Shown: positions 43,069 to 56,511, counted from the first letter of the stretch. The stretch is 64,000 nucleotides of DNA from Symbiodinium natans (GCA_905221605.1 CAJNDS010002129.1:552501-616500), one strand, 5' to 3'. Notes: generated from the letters alone by a model not told the origin. Made by a program: numbers and translations.

Positions 43069-46000
43069 ATGGCAGACATGAAAGTCGATCCCAAAGATGG
43101 TCTGGCCGTCCAGGACTTATCTACGCTTGATGCCTCCCGGCCTAAAGTTCCTGACGGCTTTTCATGATTTTCATGCCGATCATGTGAGTATCCCAGCCAT
43201 GTCCAATTGTTTGCAACACATTTGAAATAATAACACTGGTACCATGCATTCATGATTATTGTTGCTTTGATTTCACAGTAAGCATTGGTTTAACCGCATG
43301 GGTCTGTCAAAGTCATCAGAGCAGCTTCTTCGTACTGCCTCGGTACTGGCCGGGCCGAAAAGACGAAGCACTGCCGTTCCTTTGGGCAAGTATCCTAGGT
43401 CTCCAAGCTGACGCCCCTGACTCCGGAAGTCATCAGCAGACAGGCAACGATGAATGTAGCACGGCGCGATTTGAGAGTGTTGCTCCGCAGCCGTACGTTG
43501 CTGAGGAATTAAGAAGTCTGAGGCGGTAGAGGCTGAATTGCTTTCATTGTCACAAAGCGTGAGCGATGCAAGCCACGTGTCGAGATAATATCGGATATCC
43601 AAGGTTGGCACTATCGGCCATGTTGCCCACGGAAAATCTACTGCTTCTTGGATGCGACGAAGCCAAGAGTTTGTCATAGTTGCCCATCGACCAAGAACCA
43701 TCTCTTCTGACTCCATGTCGCTGCTAAATTGTGGTGACTCGTCACCCCCACATGGTCTTCGAAGAGAACCCGTGTGGCAGCCGGCGGTCTCATGAAGATG
43801 CACAGCCAAGGTAGTGAAGGGCCTCTCCGGCACGCACACAGTCAAATTCAAGGCAGAGAAAGAGCGCTCCTCGCCATGAAGACTTAAAAGACTTTGAGCT
43901 ATTCTTCGGCTTGCTTCCTAATTGCTTCGCTTTCTTTTCCGGGGGCTCTGCTAGCTTGGGCTTGCGCGGGTGGTGATAATTCAGAGTTCAGGGTGTCGTT
44001 CCAAGATGTATCCAGATGTTTCGAGCTGCTTGTAAGTGCATGACTGGCACGTAAGGTATTCTTAGTGCATTCCGCATGCCTGCGATCCTGACACCAGGTA
44101 ACATTACCATTAAGTTGGGCTACGCAAATGCGAAAATCTACAAGCGCGATCCTGGGGAGGGAGATCAGGAGACCAGGGCTTAATTGCACGTACATGTCTA
44201 TAAATGTATAACATTTGCTTAGTTTACTTTTGACATTCATAATACAAAATGCATACTGCCGTGCATATTAATATCTATGTGCATATAGAGTATGTACAGC
44301 TTGGCAGCGGCAGTCTCCGCAGGATCACCCATATTGGTCTGCTGGCAGTTCCACACCAGATGTGGTGGACGACATGAGGCGTGTTGCAACACCGCTGCAC
44401 TGCACCCTCAACCTCTAGGACTGTGAGCCCAGGTTTCGAAATTTCCCCCCCCACATCGGTTGCTAAGAAAGTTGCATGGCCGGCGAAAACAGCCCGGCCA
44501 CACATAGGTTGCCATGTACGTACTTCTGCCAGCAAGAATTCGAAAGGAGATTTTGCATGGCCGGGGAAGAAAGCCGGACGGGCAAGCTCATATGGAGGGT
44601 CGTGACCGGGCTCAGCTGAGAGGTTGGTTCGCCATGTGTCGTTCGTGGACTGCCCTGGGCACGTCTCTTGGAACACAAACAGTCCGTCTGCCACCATCAG
44701 CATCAGCAGCATAAGGCACCCTGCAGCTTACAGAAATAAGCACCAGTGGCTTTGGCCTCATCCCAGGATATTCTCATGGCCACGATGCTCAACGGAGCGG
44801 CCGTCATGGACGCAGCTCTCCTAGTTATTGCAGGACCCTGGAGCTGGGGGGGTCCATGTCTTCAGAGCTGGTCTGCTTATCAGTCAAGACCTCACCTTCT
44901 TCGCACTGCGTGAAGTGCAGGAAACGAGACGTGCCCACAGCCTCAGACTTCAGAGCATCTTGCAGCCGTGGTGCCTCGCATCGAAGATGTGATGCCTGCG
45001 CATTTGCACGTGTGTGTGTCCTCTGGAGATGCATGTCGTGGGCATGCCTGTGCCATCTCAGCGACAGAGAAAGCCCATGCTTCAAGGAAATCATGCGACT
45101 CAAGCACATCATCATCCTTCAGAACAAGGCGCCACTGCAGTGCGAAGCTACTGCCCAGCCACCGCTGCACTTTGATGATCTGCAGCAGGTCCTCAAACCA
45201 CGTAGGTGCCCCCCACGTACCCCCACCTTGCATCCCCTTGTACCCAGCAGAAGTTCGCGTGTTGCAACACAGCCCACCCTCACAAGAATGGTGCATTGCT
45301 TTGCACATGACACATGACGTCCTGACCAAATGGAAACTCGCGACACGACAGAATTAGGCCAGGATGTCAGATCCAATGCGCTACATATAGTTAGCAACTC
45401 GCGTTGCGCACGAATCAGACCACGTCGAGGCCCACAATGGGCCAGACCTAGACCCTGCACACATACCTCGATTTCCAGGTCGAGCTGATCAAGCAACAGG
45501 AGGCTGAATCCCGCTACGAAGAGATCAAGAAGTTCGTAGCTGGCACAGCAGCTGCATCTTGGTTCATATAGACGGGTTGCGTTTGGGTGCAAGCGTGAGC
45601 GCCATCTGTGAACATCTGTACCGCCTTCGCACAAGAGGTGCATTGGACGTTGTACTTCGCCCACGCTGCGTAAGATGTGCATGTCATACATGCTGATCAC
45701 GCGTCCCACGAGTCAAGGACAGCTCGCCTATTATCCCCATCAGTCGCTCGGGAGCAATTCCTGATTCTCAACATCGCTCTTGGTTTTGGCAGCGCTGCGA
45801 TGTAGTGAGCTTCAGGGTCAGCTGCTATTCACGCTTGAGCCTAGATCTGTAGAGGGGATCTGGGGCTCCGCTATTTGTCTTGGTGCACCACTATGCATGA
45901 CATTGGCGCCGAGGCGCAGTTCTGAAGTACAATCTGGATGTGATTTGTGACTTTCTGCACGCAGTTTTTGGCAGAGAGTAGGTCACAATACTGTTTGCCG

Positions 46001-49000
46001 GTTGCTGCATGCCCAGCACCTTCATGCAACGTGCTAACGTGCTGACGTGAGACCTTGTGAAGGTTTGCATAGAGCCAAGGTGAGTACCTTTGCACGCAAG
46101 TGCCGATTCCACCTCGGGACTTTACGTCGAATCCGGTCATGATTATCATTCGATCCTTCGACGTCAACAGGCACTTCTTGCAAAGACTTGCCCAAAATTA
46201 AGCAGAGCCTGCAGAAAAGCATGAACACTTTGCATGCCTCTGGGTGCAATTATAAAGCCGCCAGGGCACGACATGGGCCGTCGACTCCCTCGGCCGAACA
46301 AGCCGGCTTCGAACCCCCTCAAAGGGCTTGGTTAAGGGCTCAGCTAGGTCTCCAAGGACTCAAGGAGGGATTTGGAGGCCGCCAAGGTGCCGAAAGCCTG
46401 CGAAAGAACAAACTCAGTACGGCGCAGTCAGCACTGACACGCTTCAACTCAAACCTCCCGCTTCGGGCGGTGGCGACAAGATCATTCGAAGGACACGCGC
46501 TCCAAATGACAAGAATTTCGGTGCAAATTGCCCGTTCTCGTTGGGCGTTCGCGCCAGCCATCCAGTTAATCTAGTTCTGGCCACCCATACTATTGGTATT
46601 ATTCAAGCATGCGGGCACACATCGACATTCATTCAGCAATTCCGCCACCTGCATAGCAAGTTCAAAAGATGCTCACACGTGCCGTGGGCAGTATGGAACC
46701 GTAGTGCCGACTCTGCTCCGAAGCCTCGGCACATGTAACCCGTGTAACCGCCTACACCATGGAGGCCGGGTGAGGAGGTGGCCAACCTGAAGGGAGGTGT
46801 TGCTGGCGGTTCCATCCTCAAGGGAGCTGCTCGGCCAAGACTTAAAGTCTGTACGCTGAAGTTGAAGGCAATTGGCCCACCAGATGGGGACACTAGAGTC
46901 ACTAGAACTGACACTTTCAGTCTTAGGTCCTGAAAATGGGAGATGAGATCGTGGCTTGCCTGCACTCTCCCGCACGCACTCCCGGGTCGGGGTGGCCCCT
47001 TGCAGCTTGATGTGAAGGTCTGCGTTCCCGCGTGCGTGGCTTGCAGCTTGCACCTCAGGAGATTAGGCCAGGCATCGTCACCAAAGATCCCAACAACGCG
47101 GATAACGTTCAGTGCCGTCCAATCCGCTCCCGCCCCTTGGTTCTGCCAAGCAGTAGAACATGCTTCTTTGTTTATTGTTGTTTTTACTTCATTATGGTAC
47201 TATATATATATATATATATATTATACGCATTGTTTAAGTACGGCTCTCTTCAACGTTTTTTCGTTGCTGGGGTTGCCGGAGCTGTCCAGGAATCATGTCC
47301 CTGCTTGCCGAGCAGAACGCGCTGCAGTTCGCCGTCCCAGGCGGCCTCATTGGCGTTGGCACCAAGATCGACCCCAAGCTGACCCGTGCCCCATCGACAT
47401 TGGACTCAGTGTTACGTGAGAATGGCACATGAGAACGACAATCAGATACAGAAAAACCTTCCAGGCTGCAGCTTTACAAACAGAATCCCCTATTGCTTGG
47501 ACTAACTGCATTCTATGATGCTCGTCTTGACCCTCCCCTTGGGACTGGGGGCGGTGTGGAGTTACATTGATAGGAGTCGAGTCGCCCAGGTGCAGACAAG
47601 CTTGTGGGCCACGTGCTGGGGCATCCAGGTAAACTTCCGAGCCGCCCGGCTGTGAACACAGGTTCCCCAAGTCGCCTAGACCCTAGACCCTAAACCCTAA
47701 ACCGCTACGGTTATAAAGCCAGATCACTGAATCAGGGGGGGCGCAAGCAACTTGAGGGACCGAAGGACCTTGCAGCCGAGGTATCTACATTGAGATCGAG
47801 GCCACGGGGCTGTTTCTTTTGGGGTTTAGCCTCGGGGGTGTAGGGCTTGCCAGTCCGTCACGCTGTTTTTCATGTCTTGGGGTAGGCATGACCCAACTGA
47901 GAACGAGAGCTGGGCTCAATGCATGCCGGCCGTGACTCTCGTGAGACCATTGTCGCTTGCTGCGTTGTTCGACCGTATATCTGGAAACACGGGCTCTGCA
48001 GAAGGTGAAGTTCTATTTGCTGCGACGGCTGCTGGGAGTCAAGACAGATGGCGATGGCAAGGCTGCCGATGCGCCCTAAAATGTATTATTGTTTCTTTTC
48101 TTAGTATACCTTGTTTTTAGCTGTGAGCATGAGACAAAGATGCCAGTGCTTCGTAGACCCTTTCAAGAATTTCAAGAGATCTCGAAGATCATTTGTCACA
48201 AGCAATGGCCAAGCAAGAGTTGCTGCGCCCCTGACCTCTAACCCTTCGCCTCTCAAAGTTGCGGAGGCTGGCAAGGTGGCGAAGCTCAAGAAGGGCGAGA
48301 TCCTCATGGTCGCATGGCAAATAAATGGGGGGCAGGTAGTCAGGTTCAGGGGGCTCTCTTTTGAAGATGTCTCTGGGATTAGAACTGTGATTTACCGAGT
48401 GCGCTACTTATAACTTTCTCAGGTCAACATTGGATCCACCGCTGCAGGAGGAAGAGTGCGCCGGCACTGCGTGGAACACGCTACAGTCAGTAGGCGGTCA
48501 GACATGACAGAGTTGTGGCGCTATGGCTCTGCCTCTGCACGAGGTACTTGGCATCAAGGACGACAATGATTATGCCAGAATCACCCTCACACACCCTGCC
48601 GCTTCTACGAAGTTTATGAATAGCAAGGTGCTGCACTGGCCGAAGTCAAGCAGGTTCAACCGTGCCGGAGTAGACTTCAGTAGACATTCTTGGCTGCACC
48701 GCTGAAGCACAATGGCGAAAGCGCCAGCAATGAGGTGTGCACACAGGAGGGCGACAAGGTTGCCCTGAGCCGAAGGACTGCCAGAGGGTTTGCATGGGAT
48801 TTGCTGATGCTTGGTGAAGTGTCTGCATGTCCGAGCAATCATTCGGTAGCATGCATGCGCACTTTGTACAAAAAGCAGAGGTGAAGTAGATCACTTGCGG
48901 GTGTTCAGACTGGACAGACGTCAAACAGTGGCATGTGTCCAGGATCGACAAGCACTGGCGTCTCATTGGATGGGGCAGCATTGCCAAGGGAGCAACAGTC

Positions 49001-49018
49001 AAGCCAATGAGTTCGTAG
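43069..49018 (+). CDS. EIF2S3: Translation initiation factor eIF2 subunit gamma, ~24 exons
   Basis: Exons read in order against the conserved protein: 43069-43146, 43408-43455, 43604-43642 ([10 protein letters not shown]-loop), 43811-43865, 44098-44144 ([15 protein letters not shown]), ~44621-44662 (VSFVDCPGH), 44767-44833 ([15 protein letters not shown]), 44921-44970 ([13 protein letters not shown]), 45087-45128 ([13 protein letters not shown]), 45479-45547, 45718-45742 (PIIPIS), 45914-~45960, ~46089-46170 ([16 protein letters not shown]), 46765-~46820 ([13 protein letters not shown]), 47059-47131 (IRPGIVTKD), 47290-47385 ([15 protein letters not shown]), 47590-47628, 47781-47800, 48005-48070 (LLRRLLGV), 48267-48311, 48423-48455, 48544-48597, 48735-48775 (KVALSR), 48943-49018 (KHWRLIGWG, stop). 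The protein is the GTPase of eIF2 that carries Met-tRNAi to the ribosome. Of 20 donors I could place, ten are GC, eight GT and two GA. The G4 motif reads NKVE rather than NKxD. I could not find the exon(s) for the Cys-rich loop between 44145 and 44620, and the joins near 45960 and 46820 are uncertain. Confidence 0.93.
47781..47800 (+). other. 20-nt microexon of eIF2 gamma
   Basis: GT ATC TAC ATT GAG ATC GAG lies between CCGAG and a GCCACG donor. Joined to the preceding exon (ending CCA G) and the next (GTG AAG TTC TAT), it gives [15 protein letters not shown], the equivalent of the conserved strand before LLRRLLGV. The frame is kept on both sides. Confidence 0.65.
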
Positions 49019-50477
49019 ACTTGGGTTGCGCCGCCAAACGTTAGCGATTAGTGGATCTAGGCTTCTCTGCAGCACAGAAGCTTGGAGATGATTTTGTATT
49101 GCACACGATGCAAGCTGCAGATGAGCTCGGATTGCAGTTGAAACCGCTTCTGCAGTCCACCATTGTGTCAGACTCCATCTAGGATCAAGGAAGCCGCCTC
49201 GCAGAGCACTGGGCGCTTTATGTGCAAGTTGCGCAGACATACATAAACACCTCACGTGGATGCGCCAAGCTTGGACACCTCGGCTTCCTACACCATAGGA
49301 GCTCTCTGTTGCATGGACATGCAGTGCTGCGGTGTTGCCACCGATGCAGCAGTTTTTGCGCTCACGTGGAGATGACGACCTTCTGGCCCGCCCGACGTTT
49401 ACCGAAACAAAAGGCGTTGATCGATCTGCTTTTGCCAGCAGCTCCAGACCTACACTTGCTTGCGCGCACGTTGAACTGGCCCGCAGCGTGCCGGTGTAAC
49501 TTCGTGGAAGATTGAAGTGTTGCTCTGACTGGCTAGCTACTGGCTGAGGTTGGCGCTGCTTCCGTCACCACCCGCGTGTGCCACAGCTCTTTGGAGACGG
49601 CCTCAGCGGGCGGTCCGAGGTTCCTGAGCATTCGATCGTGCAATGTACTGCAAATGCAATTATGTTGCAATCTCCAGTGCCCTCAACCTAAACATCAACC
49701 CGTCTAGGCATCCACCAAGTTTAAAAATTCAGGCGGATGACAAAACCAAGCCCAAAGAAAACATGAAACAAGCCCTCGGCCCAGGAGGCTTCTACTCGCA
49801 CCACGGTGATGGGCAGCCTGGTTTGCAGCACTGCAAGCGGCCGGGGCCTAACTGTGAGGAAATGAGAGGAAAAGTTTCTGGTCTTTTGAGAGATCGTGGC
49901 ACTCAGAATCGTTTGGAGCTTTTTCACCACCGCAGTGGGCTCAGGCCGCTCGGTATCGCCAGCACAGCGCTTAGAAGAGTTTGAAGTAGTCGAAACAAGT
50001 CTAAGTACTTTCCTGACTGAGCACAAGAAGCACGTGCAAAAGATTGTCATGCAGTTGCTGTTCCTGGCCTGATCCCTTGCTTGCATCCTGAAGACTGCAG
50101 GTTTGGATTGCCCGCGGGAATCGGACGCAAGAGGAAAGCCTGGCTTGTCATTGTAAGTAGACCCGGGTCATACTAGTGAATACGTTGCTTGAGAGTTGTA
50201 GAGGTGTCCCAGAGCAAAGACCTGGCTAAGTAGGCCAAGCACATCGCGGCGACCGCTCAGACCCACACCGCCTCGCCGCCGCTGGGCTCGTCCCTGCGCT
50301 CTGCGGCCTCCCAAACCTCCCAGGCGCCTGATGTGGCGCACGGCACAGTCACGCAGGTAGTAAGGCCCTCGGTCCGTGCGTTCACTACTGCGCTGGGAGG
50401 TAAACCGCAAGCCATTGACGCCCTTCAACTGGCAGGCGTGCTGGGCATCAAGACAGAGAGAAAGAGAGAAAGAGAGA

Positions 50478-50515
50478 AGAAGAAGAAGAAGAAGAAGAAG
50501 AAGAAGAAGAAGAAG
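50478..50515 (+). repeat. (GAA)n microsatellite
   Basis: About twelve AGA/GAA triplets following an AGAGAGAAAGAG run; they make poly-Lys, poly-Arg or poly-Ser/Leu frames that I do not treat as genes. Confidence 0.9.
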
Positions 50516-53500
50516 CGAGAGGGTGTGGGAGTTGCTTTCCTTTCCTGGCCCCGACTTTCTCATTCACCTTGTCCTGCAGACCCCCGTCCGGCCTGTATCC
50601 GGCCCCCAGCTCACAGAAAGTGCCCAGCGGAATGGGAGGCAACCCCCGTGAACCCTCAGCCCCGTGAGAAGAGAAAAAAACGAAGCGAGTGAGAATGCAG
50701 CGACACTGTGCGAGGGGCCACCCCCCCCCCCCCCAACAGGGCGCAAAATGAACAACTCCAGGGACTATTTCGAAAAGGACACAAGCACACAGAGACAACA
50801 CAGGAAATTCTATGCCTTTCCTCGCAGGCTCAGGCCAATTTCGGCTGTAATGAGGTTCTTGTCATGGCCTTCGTGAACTTCCCAGTTCACATCCTAAGTT
50901 TCGCAATCTACAAGCTACAAATGGACTGGGGCCGCTGTAGCGAAATGGTTTTGTTAAGCTGCACCGACGAGGCATCCAAATCTGGGAAAGATGTTGCGAA
51001 CTTGTTGACCAACACGGCAAGGCCGGGAACTGTCTGGAGACATGACACATGTTCATCAAAGCAAAGAGGGGGCCCCCTCAGAGTAACCTAATGCCACCTG
51101 GTCAGCACTCGTTCGGCGGTGTCCTCCGCACCATCATCGGCATCAACTCCAATTGTGCCACTGCCTCCGCCTCAGTACGGACTGCAGGCTGTCACTGAAT
51201 GAATAAAGGTCTGCATTGAAGCGCATGATGTGCTGCTTACCTTGCTCGGCCCCGGCGTGCTTCCGTCGTTTCAACTTGAGACAATTGCGCATGTGATGAC
51301 GCGGGCCCCCTGCAGCCCACCAAGGCATTCAAAACGTTTTGGGGCCTTCTAGACAGGTCTGTACAGGGTCCATAAAAGGTCCGGGTTTACAAACTTTGTG
51401 CGCAGGTTTGGGGTGAGGAGTCCGACATATCCGTAGAGGGCCCAAAGCGCTCCATAGTCCAACATACAGGGAGCATAGGGGGGTGATAGGAAGTCCGAAC
51501 CATACAGGTCCACCGAAGGACCATACAGGCTCACAGCAATTCCATGGGGTGCCATGGAGGCCAGAGAAGGTCCATCGGTGCAGAGAACTCGGGTCCACAG
51601 CGTCCACGGGGCTCCATCGAAGGCGCTACAGGACCGGCAATCAGGAAGCTCCACAGAAGCTTCGTAGAGGGGAGAGGTCTATAATGGTCCGAAGGGGCTG
51701 ATAGGGGAATATAGGGGACACAGACGTCCATGGGGAAGGAAGTCCAGAGGTCCCAGAAAGCGCCATGATCAAGGTTAAGTGTGGTAAGAATCATTGCAAT
51801 GTAACTGATGATAAAGATTGTGAGCCATTAAGGAGGAAAAAGCATCTTCACCGCAACGTTGTTGTTGTTGTTTCTATTCCAATGGTTCTAACGCAGCTTT
51901 GAGGGGACCATGGGCCTGTGAGCCGAGCCCTCCTGGAGCCCCGGGGGCCGAGGCGACACTTTGAGCGGCGGGCTGTGCGGGAGGAGTAAAGGAGGTGGAT
52001 TGTTGTTTTACCGAAAAAGATTAGTGTTTTTTAATCTTTCCACGACAGGGGAAGATCCGCATCTGGATGCGACAGTACCTGAAGTCGACAGAATTCGGTG
52101 CAGCGCGGAGATTGTACTGCAGACTTCGCAAGCAACGCAATGATCAACGTGCCCTTGGAAATGAGTCTCGTTGCACAAGCCTGTCAACATTGACAGGACG
52201 AAGGTGTGTCTATCAGCGTGCCTGCATGGCTGATGTTGTGCTGGCAGTCATGGAGGGAGATGCACCGCGATAAGTTAGTTGAATGCGTGTTATGACCACT
52301 CTGGTCGGTTGGGGTGGAATCGGCCTAAACTTCTTTCACAGGCATAGCAAGCTTCGCCTGTCGTTTTCCCCGGCTGTGCTATCGTCTCTTCGTAGCGTGT
52401 GTTCTGCTCAGGTCTGGCATCTCGCTTCCTGCTGGCGAGGAGCGGCCACATGCCAGTTGAACAGCAAGCAGCGAATTTTGGGTCTTGCGAAAGTCTGCGC
52501 CCAGAAGTCTTGATTCTGAGCTTGGCCTAGAGCCCCGTCGACATTGTATAGCACTGTCAAAGCCCACACCTTTCAAGAACCTTCGGTTGTGTTCGGACTG
52601 CAATTGAATATGATCGGGGTTGTGAAGTATTGTCAGCTGGCGCAGGTTGCAAGTGTTGCTGAAGCTTGGGGCGGCATCGCTGCAGGTGGCATTCGAAAGA
52701 GCAACCGCATGAAGTGAACTTGAGAATCTCCAGAGCTACGACGAGAAACCAAAGTTAACAAAAGGCATAAACTGCCAAAAGGCTTAGCTCGGAGCCCGAA
52801 GCAATTACGATGTCACGATGTCCGCTGACAGATCTTCAACACGAGTCACCCTAGACATGCAGAATCACCTCACATGATGCGGACAGGCACAAAGGCAGTC
52901 CGATTCTGCCCGCACCTCAAGCGTCATGCGCTTCCATTGGGGTGCACGAGACAGTCACCATCAGAGCAACAAAATCTTTGGAGCTGAAGATGGTGTTGTC
53001 TCTGTGTCCCCTTGTGTCCAAGAGGTGGACAGGCATTGGTTTTCCGAAGTGTTCATCCGATGTCTTGCACATGGTTTACCATGGTTTACCGCGGTTTAGT
53101 GCTTTAGGGCGTCGGTAACGCATACGTCTCACGTTGTGCGACATTGTGCATCGCTTGCCGTGCCATGCCGGGTACAGGCTCGGAAGAAGCCTCGACACCC
53201 AACAAGGCAGACCTCGAGCTGGCCGAGGCCGAGATAGAGGTGCCAGTTCTTGCAAAAGCGGCACCGAACTGATGGGGACTCTCGCAGGCAAAGGCAGAGA
53301 CGATCTGCGGCGAGAAGCAAGTGGCAAGCAGACGTACGCCAAGCTACGGAGGACGAGATCTTTCTGACTTTCTGCCAACGTTGCTTCGAGAGGCCCAGCA
53401 TCTCAGAACTGCAGGAGCATGACCGGTCACAAAGCTGGGCCTGGCGACATCATGCGGCTCAGCTGCGCTAAACACCCATGCTCGAACCTGAAGACTCAGA

Positions 53501-55379
53501 CCCTGTGGACAGAACAGTGCCCAGATGCACAGTTCATACGGCCCACTCCTAGACAAAAGCAATGAGGGGTGGCAACGATGGAGCTGCATCAGGTGCAGAC
53601 GAGCAGATTGACTGCTGCTCCTATTCTGCAGATAGCCTGCCACATCTTTTGCCATACTCCTAGGCGCGCATGCCAGTCTACACAAGCCTGTAGAGAGAGT
53701 GAGAGCACTGCGCAACGTGCACACAACATGACTTCACGACTTGACGAATGTTTCTGGAAGTGTGGCTGCGCGAAGGGTAGTCGCCTGCCCGGGCAGATAG
53801 CCTTGGTAGCTTGACCCTTCGGGCTAATTCGTAATTCTTGTAGAAGCCATACCAAGCAATGTGCGGCTCTGGCTCTGCATCATAAGATACGTGACGCTAA
53901 CAGCTGTGGGGGTGCACTGTGGAAAAAAGCTGTGCGACATACATGGTTCATTCAATATAACTTGCAGCATGAACTGCAGGCAGCTCATAAGGTGTCTCGA
54001 AAAGTCCCAAAAACCTCTTCGCGAAAGTTTCTTCGAACACAGCAGGCCAGAAGGAACAAGACTTGCACAAGTTCATGCTGCCAGCCCTGATTGCGGGAAC
54101 GTGCAACTGGGAGTCAGAAGGCACAGTTTCGCGTTACACTGCATGCGCTTCTTGGCTGAGGGCCCAGAAAACCTACGCAAAAGCAGCACCCACTGGCACT
54201 TCAAGAGGGGAGCAGAGGCCAAAGTATGGCATGCCGAGTCAAGTGCAGAAAATCCCTTGAAGAACTTAGATCCGACGAAGCCAGCCAATCCAGGAGCCTA
54301 TTCAAATGCAGGAGCGTCCCGGTGCCACATCCGACGACACTGAGAGCGATGGGGAAGCCTCCATGCAAGTGCACTGGTTTGGACTCCACAAAACCCAGGC
54401 GAGAGCGCGATTCTGCACCTCTGGCGACGTCGAAGCCTGGGCTGTTTATTCAGTGCTGTTTATTCACGTATCATATTGGGTCAATCCTGTGCCTGTGCTA
54501 GAGCGCGATTCGGGCCCAAAACGAGCGCCGTGCCTAGGCGAGAGCTGCGCTGCAGCGTTACCTCAATCATACGGCTAGCAGTCGTTTCCATGCGAAAACA
54601 CGTCGGAGGGCAAGAAGCTCAAGTTCCTTAGCAAGTTCCTTAGGCTTCGCGACCCACCTTAAGACCACATCCAGGCAACAAATATGCCGTGAAACATCAG
54701 AACGTTCGGGCAAATGGGGCCACATCCCTGCCACGACCCGTTCGGTCCCAAAAACATGAAAAACAATGAAAAACACTTATGGACATCTCGGATGTTGGGT
54801 TCTGGTCGTTTTGGCACTGAGCTGGAAGCAGGGCGTTGTTGCCCGACCGCAGGGCCGCGGGTAGAGGGGACTGGAAAGAAAAGAAGGGAGGGTGAGGGAG
54901 GACGGACACGCGAGACCGGGTTTAGGAAGGTGGCGTCGGGGGTTTGGTGGCGCATTGTTCTCAACCCCACCAACTAGGGCCTGTCAGAGTTTCGCTAGGA
55001 ACTGTCCTACGTAAGGGGCGCTGTCGCCATGGCTGTCGGCATCCGTCACCCACAGCCGGCTACGCCCGAAGCAGACAAGGACTTAGTAGGCATGGGTGCA
55101 AGGTGCAGGCTTCGCTTTGTGTTTTTCTCGGGAGGTCAACAACAGAACTCGACAAGTTTAAAAGAAGTAGAAGAACAACACAGAGCAAACGCAAAAAGAA
55201 CAACCATAAAGGCAAGAAGAAGAAGAAGAAGAAGGCCAGCAACACGAAGAAGCAGAGCAGCAACTACACAACCAAGAATACTGTAGCAGATACACATGCG
55301 AAAACTATAAATGTGAACCGTGTTGTTTGGCACGTGTCTGTTGTGCATATGTTCGGACATGTTGAAGTAAGAAGAAGGA

Positions 55380-55495
55380 GAAAGGAAGGAAGGAAGGCAG
55401 GAAGGCAGCAAGGCAACAAGGCAGCAAGGCAGGAAGGCAGGAAGGCAGGAAGGGAGGAAGGGAGGAAGGAAGGGAGGAAGGGAGGAAGGAAGGAA
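55380..55495 (+). repeat. (GGAA)n/(GGCA) purine microsatellite
   Basis: Runs of GGAA, GGCA and GGGA tetramers extending over about 115 bp. The 259-codon frame 54944-55723 exists only because of these purine repeats. Confidence 0.9.
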
Positions 55496-55985
55496 GAAAT
55501 AAAGAAAAACAAAACGAAAGAAAGAAAGAAAACAGAAAGAGGAACGAAGAAAGCAGCAAAGACGACACATGCACAAACGACTGCAACTACAAGCGGACAA
55601 AAACACAGTGAAGGTCCCTTTGCATGCTTGCAATTTTTGGCTTGTTTAAAGCCCCGGACCTTCCTCACACACCCCCGCCAACCCGCCACCCCCCCCCCCC
55701 CCCATGCGCCCGTGGCTCGATGATGCTCGCCCTCATGAAGGGGCTCGAACAGTAGAGGATCCGTGAATACATGGAAACCATGGTATTTTCAGTGGTTTCT
55801 GCATTTTGGAGGCTCATGCCCTAGCAAGCGCGGCGTTGCTAGAAATCCGGAGCATCCACCCTTTCGAGGCATGGGCAGCGGTGCCTCATCCCGCCACATT
55901 AGGTCATGCTTCGTTTTTCCGCAGCAGAAGTCTTGGCCCAAGTCCTCAATCTCCACAAGGCTCCCCAATTTGGTTGCAAGGCCCC

Positions 55986-56410
55986 ATGGCTTCAGAAGCA
56001 GCGATGTTCCAGTATGCTTGGGTGGATGTTCACTTCTCGCAGTGGAGCCGACGATTCTCGGCCTCGGGCATTGTCAGGCACTTGGAGCAGTTGGCATGCC
56101 AGGACAGCATCAAGTTGTACATCACCGCACATGGTGAGGATGACTTCCTGCGCGAATGCAGCACAGCCACTCGCAGCATCTCCTTAAGTTGGCCTAAGAT
56201 GCGCAAGAAACACAGAAGCACTGCACGATAACACCATGAGTTGCTAGTTGAGCAAGACCTCCCGCAAGTCAATGCAAAATAACCCGTTTCCTACCAGTGT
56301 GCTGTGTGAGATGACTTGCACGAGAAAGGTTCCAGAAGCCTGCCAGTGGTTGAAGGACACCTTCGCTGATGAGATACGTGCAGATGAGCGGCAGCCTGCA
56401 CACTCGGCGG
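55986..56410 (+). CDS. Probable 5' exons of the RING-finger gene
   Basis: ATG 55986 opens MASEAAMFQYAWVDVHFSQW...GIVRHLEQLACQDSIKLYITAHG, which reads like real protein, with a GT donor (CATG|GTGAGG) at about 56134. A second exon-like piece follows AAAG| at 56330 (VPEACQWLKDTFADEIRADER, ending near 56400). Both are upstream of and parallel to the RING exon. I could not fix the exact joins or recognise a domain, so linking them to the RING gene is inference. Confidence 0.4.
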
Positions 56411-56508
56411 GCTCCGGCTTCGGCGGCTTCCTGCTCCTTGGGGCTTCCTCCGTGTTATTGTTTTTTTGGGTTTTTAAGGGTTGTTTAGGGTTCAGGGCTT
56501 TGGGTTCA

Positions 56509-56511
<3 letters not shown>

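Larger units (their letters stand above)
49019..55985. other. Long stretch with no nameable gene; scattered exon-like segments
   Basis: Several short segments look exon-like by frame, flanking AG and composition, but none is recognisable: 50252-50360 (Ala/Thr/Ser-rich, after TAG|GCCAAG), 49892-50071 (ends KKHVQKIVMQLL), 50957-51040, 52049-52140 (KIRIWMRQYLKSTEF), 53300-53470, 54063-54260 and 54313-54372 (acidic). Simple repeats at 50478-50515 and 55380-55495 and poly-C at 50725-50738 and 55688-55703 interrupt it. Sequence between 51350 and 51760 is rich in CCATGG/AGGTCC-like words and appears non-coding. One or more intron-rich genes without conserved motifs may be hidden here. Confidence 0.3.

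Noticed and set aside
43273-43851. A 192-codon frame on the minus strand
   Set aside because: It runs antisense across three eIF2 gamma exons (43408-43455, 43604-43642, 43811-43851) whose + strand frame is conserved protein; no domain on the minus strand.
54944-55723. 259-codon Lys/Arg-rich frame
   Set aside because: Its length comes from purine simple repeats that contain no stop codons.
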